DNA of 64,000 bases, taken from contig NC_088303.1 in the NCBI RefSeq assembly GCF_032854445.1, positions 10,919,501 through 10,983,500 on the forward strand. Reading direction: 5' to 3'. Every line of letters begins with the position of its first letter. Within the stretch, counting starts at the first letter, position 1. Positions 58,888-64,000 of the stretch are shown here, piece after piece. Origin of the DNA: Liolophura sinensis (taxonomy: Eukaryota; Mollusca; Polyplacophora; Chitonida; Chitonidae). The position numbers were made by a program, and so were the translations under genes. The notes under the pieces are model-generated. The model was not told the DNA's origin, did not search any database, and was given only the letters and a program-made list of their open reading frames with translations.

Positions 58888-61800
58888 TTTGTTCTTTATA
58901 ATGGATTCCCCCCCGGATGGGGACTTGTGGAAAACTCTAGTAACAGCAGAGCCGGGCTCTATGCGCAGTGTAAGAGCATTCGCCCCGATGCCTATTTGAA
59001 GTATCACGAAATACACAGCTCTGTGTCCTCGTCACAAGGTGACCGCTGGGAAGATGCACAGCAGAGGAGGCGGGCCCTGCACCAGGTCATCCTTTGTTTG
59101 CTCCTGACTGCCCCTTACGAAGACAGATTCTGCATCAATAAGATCCCTCGAATTTTGGAAAACAGTGCCGAAGACGACATCGACTTCGACGTGGAGAAAG
59201 TTGAAGAAGCTTTCAAGGAGCTTGAACAATATATCTTACTGATCGCTCAGTCGCCATGGAAACCAGAATTACATCAAATAAAGGTGAGGTAGAGTGACAT
59301 GAATTGTTCACCTTGGTGAGGACACTTGTTGGACCAGGGAGAAAAAGTTTGCAATTCCTCCCAGTTTACCTCTTTTTTTTTTCCTATGTAAGATAAGCGC
59401 TCTTGAGGCAAGATCTTTTTTGGTCCGAAACAAATATAACCCGAGTGCACAACAGAATATATTGTTTTTGATACATTTAGAACACTACTGGACACACTGC
59501 CAGAACGTAACTGGCATAATAAAACAGTATTTTCATAACACTGAAGGGGTTAGGGGGTTAGAGGCCAAGAATTAATTAGCGATGGTAACATCGGATGCAG
59601 GTATTACATGCCCTCCTCACAAGGAACTTGGTCACCACCAAATGTACAGTAGTCACATGCACCAGTCATTACCAATGCTATGTTATTCTGAACACTGGTG
59701 AGTTGAGCGCTCCAGACTCGACAGACATGGCCTATCGGTCTCCACAGTGCTCCCACAACATACTCGTACTAATTTGTCTCTAGCCCATGCACACACTTTC
59801 ATTACTGAAATGCATGTAATTTGATGTTGTTTACACACTTAGCAGCACTTTAAAATGCTACTTGTTGCTGCCTCGCTTGGCGTTCAGCACTGAGAGGCTA
59901 GAGCAAGGAAAGAGGACTGGTTGAGATGGTGTCAGTATAATGTAGTTGGATGGGGTGTCATGTCTGTGTCTTCGACATGGTACTTGAGTGGCGGCAGCAC
60001 ATTGACGACATGGACTCGCTCTGCCGCAAGGAGACACAGTATATGTAAACACACCTAATGACTCTTCCTCGTCATATGACTGAAAAATGGCTATGTATGA
60101 CGTTAAACCACAAGCAATTCATTCACACTTCGCAGAGTGACTTTATGCGTCATTCCACTGACAGGCTTTCCTCTTATGATTTACTCTCACCTGCGTGTTA
60201 GCTCCATTTAAGCAAGGCAAAGAAGTCACCAATTTCAGGACCACCCGTCGCCTGCGACAGAATGTCCCATAACATATTTACCCGCACACCAGCAAAACAG
60301 GATCATCAGATTCTGTCCATAATTGATGTGCACTATGTAAACGATTACTTTCAGCAGGATCTGCCATTCTGACTCCATTCGGATGACTTTTTGTGGTCAC
60401 TGATTGGTTTACACTCAATATCTAATCATCTTGTCACTAGGCTGGCGTGAAGCTACAGTCCTGATTTTGAGATACTAGAAATTAATCATTCTCTGGGGTC
60501 CATTCAACGACAACAAAAATTCTGTTGCTCAGCACTACCCTGATAGGGAACATTTTAATAGTGGCCGACGACTTTAGTTTCCTGTGCGCGCTGAGCATTA
60601 TGGTATATTCCTAACTATATTCCTAACTATATTCCTAACATTCGACCAAAATCACACCCTGTGCATAGCCAATGTATTCATGAAACTGACCAGAAGTTTC
60701 TGGATATTTTGTGATTTCTCAAGTCCGTTGCATAACCATTTGTCGTGTAATTCTATCTACAAAACGTAGAACATTCTTTTAAACACTCGTCCCTTGAGAA
60801 TATGCGGCTCAAGTCGTTAATGTATCGATTGTGCCTTGTCAGGAAGTCATAGATTTACCAGGGCTTTCATAGGGAACTGTCAGGTTAAACCATATCGAGC
60901 ATTCAGGGAAGGGGGCAATACAGGGTTGAGTAAACGACTCTTGACCAGGGCCCGCTTGAACAAGGAAATTGTTACTACAGTCGATTGTAGACCTTCCAGT
61001 TGAGTTTGCAGTTAATTGTAAATACAATTTACGCCAATTGCACAATGGAATTGTAAGGCGATTGTAATTTTTTTGAAGGTAGAATCGCGCTCGTAGGCCA
61101 GATTTGGCTTGTACATAATGGTGGCCTTTGTAAATGGACAATATGTACCGGTCAATAACTTTTCTTGCCTTCATTTTCAAAGAATTCTACAAGATAAATA
61201 TTCAGAAGCTAGCAATAACAACATGTGAAAAATGTTCGTAACATCTTTTTTGAAGACAATTAAATTGCACATCTTTGCAAACCGAATCGAAAAGCACTAA
61301 CTGTCTGTCTAAGGTATTCATTTGTATTTAACGTTAATTTTTGGGGCGATTGTAAATATTTACAACAGGGTGGATCCGATTGTAATTTCTGATTGTAAGT
61401 TACAACTGTTGTAGTTATTGACTGTTGTAACTTAGGCCTAAGATTCCTTTGTGCAAGCGGCTCCTGGCTCAAGGCGTTTGCCGACATTAGCAAAAGTCTG
61501 CATACAAATGGCCGGAAAAGGGCGTCTGGAATACGCCGTACTGTTAGGCACACATTTGCACTATTTGACTCTTCGCTCAATCCGTTGCTTTTCAAACATG
61601 CTCATCAGAAGTATATAACTTCACATGTTCGTCTCTGTTGTCGTAAGTCGGGGAAAACGGGGTAGATAAATTTTTCGAGGCATGACTTCAGGCCACCAGA
61701 AGAGTGATACGGTGCTATAACATTCGAGTTATAAACAATTTGGCTAGGGACGCCATGTACAGGGCTGCAGCAAAATGGCAACAGACCTTCAGACATTATC

Positions 61801-64000
61801 GGTTTTATCATGCTCGATGCATGACCGTGTCCTGTCAACCTCAGTACTGTTTCTAAGTGGTTAATTTGTTCTTTTTTGTTCAACTTTTATTTTGTTTTAT
61901 ATTCACCTGAAAAATTGTTGTTTTCTTTGTGAATGAGCTTATAAATTGACGATCGATAAATTGACAGTTCCACAGACAATCTAATTAATAACCGAGTTTC
62001 CAGTAACGTGTAAGATAGCCAGTAATGCATCATTTCGCCTTATATCAGTGTCAAGTTCTCTTCACAGTTGTTGTGAATCACTGATACAGATATATCTCCT
62101 TTCTGATGTTTGAAAGCTGAGCTACTGGCACTACATGAACTAGAGGTGCAGTCTGAGTCAGGTGGTGACAGCATTGGGTTTGCCCGATAGGCTGACAGGG
62201 TTCTCTCACTAAACTAAATGGCTGCCACCCATTTTTTTTTTCTGATATGAGGAATCATGTGAGTATGGTTCAGGTTTTCTATACTTCAGAACAAAGGCTT
62301 CTATCACAATGTCAGAAGCCTATATCTCTGCAAATCTAGAACTCTCTTGTCTTTGGCTTCCATTATATGACCCTGTCACGAGCTAGCTAGCCTCTGTAAC
62401 CTCGGTTTATTGCCACATCCTCTTCCGAGACTACACCGAGGTTTCCCAGATTGTGCTCGAATGCCATTTATAACTACTTGCAATTGGTTTTGTTCAGGAG
62501 AAGTATTATTTTTATCCTGTGACGTCACATTTCTTATAAAACATGATTTTTCCTGTCTGTTTTTCAGCTCTACAACGGGTTTTATAAAGTGAAAGTGGAA
62601 TCAAGATTATCTCGAGCAGTAGACATATTAGAAATTATAGGATTTGAGAAAACGTCTCCAGACTGGCTTCAGTTAAGGACTCCAGTGAACGTGGATTGGT
62701 GCTACAAACTCGCCTTCGACATGTTCGTAGCTTCTGCCGAATGCAAGCTTCTCAGTTCTGCTTTTCGCCGATTGGTCCCAATCGGATTTTTACCCGTCGA
62801 TATTGTGAAGGGTCGTCGATATGTCCAGGGAGATCTTGATATGTTAGAGACTTGGCTCGTTGAGAATTGTAAACCCAAGTCCAAATCTCATCTCGCTAAA
62901 GGTTGGGATTCTGACCGTCGTGCTGATACAGATATTGTTGAACTGCCGATTAGGCAGCATAAACTCACGCAAAGTGGAATAGTAAGAGTTGACAGTCCCC
63001 AGAGAGGACCCATTGGCTTAGAATCCCGTGGGTCTCGGGGCAGAAGGACGGTTTCTGGTTACGTAACGGAACCTTGGTCATTACTTCGATCTAGAGCTGT
63101 TAAGGCAGCCCCGTTCAGGTTAACACCAGAGAACTATGACACTCCAGTTTCTCAGCACACCTCATGCTTTGAAGAAGGGACAATAGACGATCACCTAGCT
63201 GCGGCGAGTCTGATGACAATGCCCCAAGAGCCAGCCAAAAAAGGACTGAAAGCGTCCGTTTCAATGAGCGACGAGTGGAATTATGTTAGAGACGGGCTAA
63301 TACAGAAATACGGCAAGAGTTATTTTCAGGGAGAGAGAGGAGACATCTTGGCTGACACGAGACGAGTGTCTAGTTTTGATGAAAAACAAGAAAGAGGGGT
63401 TGACCTCGAAGCTCTTGATACAGAAAGGAACGAAGCTCCAACATTACCACCCAGAATAGGTAAAAATTTGACAAAAACAAGTTATCCCTACAGTAAGCCC
63501 AACGGAGCTGCGCCACTGGACTCAAGGCTGCATGTGCATCGCCCCCCCTCCGCTTGTAGCCCGAGGCTCCAAACCCGGTAGTGGACTTCAACAAGAATTA
63601 GCTGATGTCTGTGATGGCGTTCCTGTGGAGGACGGTAGCCGGGCAAACAGCGAAGATCTTCTAGTAAGCCAGAGAGTCCGAATGAAATCCTCCTCGGATG
63701 TGCTCCCGTCAGGAGGTGCTAAAGCCGCCGCCTTAAAAAGCGCTTTCTTTAAAGATAAGCTACAAGATTATGAGAGGCTGGATCAGAAGTTGAGCTTTCC
63801 TGGAGATTTGCCGGACTTCGAACATAATCCATCTATGCAAACTGACAGAACGTGGTCGTGTGATTCGTGTACGTTTCGTAATCAAATCTCGGATAGCGTT
63901 TGTAGTATGTGTGGGAAAACTGGGCAGGCCAAAGCAGAGCCCAGTAACAGACCACAGGTTAGAGTCTGTCAGCAATGTACTTTTGAAAATCTGCCGACAG
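58888..64000 (+). CDS. SPATA2: SPATA2/Tamo-like PUB-domain protein with NZF zinc fingers, 3' partial
   Basis: The family links the CYLD deubiquitinase to the LUBAC ligase through HOIP. Exon 1 runs from the acceptor at 58887 to 59283; exon 2 runs from 62568 past the window end. The PUB-type helical region reads DAYLKYHEIH, HQVILCLLLTAPYEDRF, then LIAQSPWKPELHQIK joined to LYNGFYKVKVES, and continues to VNVDWCYKLAFDMFVASAEC and GRRYVQGDLDMLETWL. Linker residues follow, then an NZF finger (WSCDSCTFRNQISDSVCSMC; C-x2-C-x10-C-x2-C) with the Thr-Phe and Met used by ubiquitin-binding NZFs, and the start of a second (VCQQCTFEN). Two C-runs disturb the frame. At 63542-63548 seven C's cause an apparent TAG at 63579; the other frame stays open to the end and encodes the fingers. 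At 58908-58914 seven C's put the ATG at 58901 out of frame with the PUB region; eight would make MDSPPGWGLVEN the N-terminus. Otherwise the start is upstream (ATG at 58753 is in frame). Confidence 0.85.
59850..60125 (+). mobile_element. SINE family B in SPATA2-like intron 1
   Basis: TCGCTTGGCGTTCAGCACTG, GTGTCAGTATAATGTAGTTG, TACTTGAGTGGCGGCAGCAC, AGGAGACACAGTATATGTAA, and tail CGTCATATGACTGAAAAATG, GACGTTAAACCACAAGCAAT. Co-linear with the copy at 20960-21245. Confidence 0.82.
60940..61475. mobile_element. MITE-like element, about 535 bp, in SPATA2-like intron 1
   Basis: The left end CTTGACCAGGGCCCGCTTGA matches the reverse complement of the right end (CAAGCGGCTCCTGGCTCAAG) over about 30 bp with small indels. 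The interior is packed with short inverted ATTGTAA/TTACAAT motifs, typical of foldback or nonautonomous DNA elements. No clear target-site duplication found. Confidence 0.6.

Overview
This window is animal nuclear DNA. Genes are split into short exons with GT-AG introns, noncoding DNA is AT-leaning, and two tRNA-derived SINE families and many minisatellites fill introns and intergenic space. The protein set (cathepsin Z, a 15-PGDH-like SDR, a SPATA2/Tamo homologue, plus a carotenoid-desaturase-like flavoenzyme and an alkyl sulfatase) and the SINE types suggest a marine lophotrochozoan (mollusc- or brachiopod-like). The exact clade is inference.

Layout. 1-2 kb: a 23-25 bp minisatellite. 2.0-7.4 kb (+): cathepsin Z, six exons, 5' end missing. 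9.15-15.5 kb (+): a 15-hydroxyprostaglandin-dehydrogenase-like SDR, seven exons, with two single-base lesions. 15.5-21.9 kb: gene-poor, SINE remnants. 21.9-31.1 kb (+): an FAD-dependent desaturase/amine-oxidase-fold protein, at least eight exons. Two tandem arrays in this gene are built from its own splice junctions. 31.2-32.36 kb (-): a small secreted cysteine-containing protein of 85 residues, convergent with the flavoenzyme; a TATA box, a 5' UTR intron and a poly(A) signal are visible. 33.0-34.3 kb: a 56-bp minisatellite with a 435-bp higher-order duplication. 38.7-42.4 kb (+): a membrane-anchored alkyl-sulfatase-like metallo-beta-lactamase-fold protein, four exons, preceded by three spaced near-identical motifs. 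42.4-57 kb: gene-poor, with minisatellites (the largest about 2 kb at 50.7-52.8 kb), SINEs and MITE-like elements. 57.2-57.4 kb (-): a candidate terminal exon of an unrecognised gene. 58.9 kb to the window end (+): a SPATA2/Tamo-type PUB-domain protein with NZF zinc fingers, running off the right edge.

The genes do not form an obvious pathway; this looks like ordinary metazoan gene order. Four reading-frame problems in otherwise well conserved exons are each explained by one base in a homopolymer or base doublet (GG or a C run). That points to consensus errors at least as strongly as to pseudogenes. The least expected items are the arrays copied from splice junctions, the small secreted protein, and the two metabolic enzymes of families best known from microbes.
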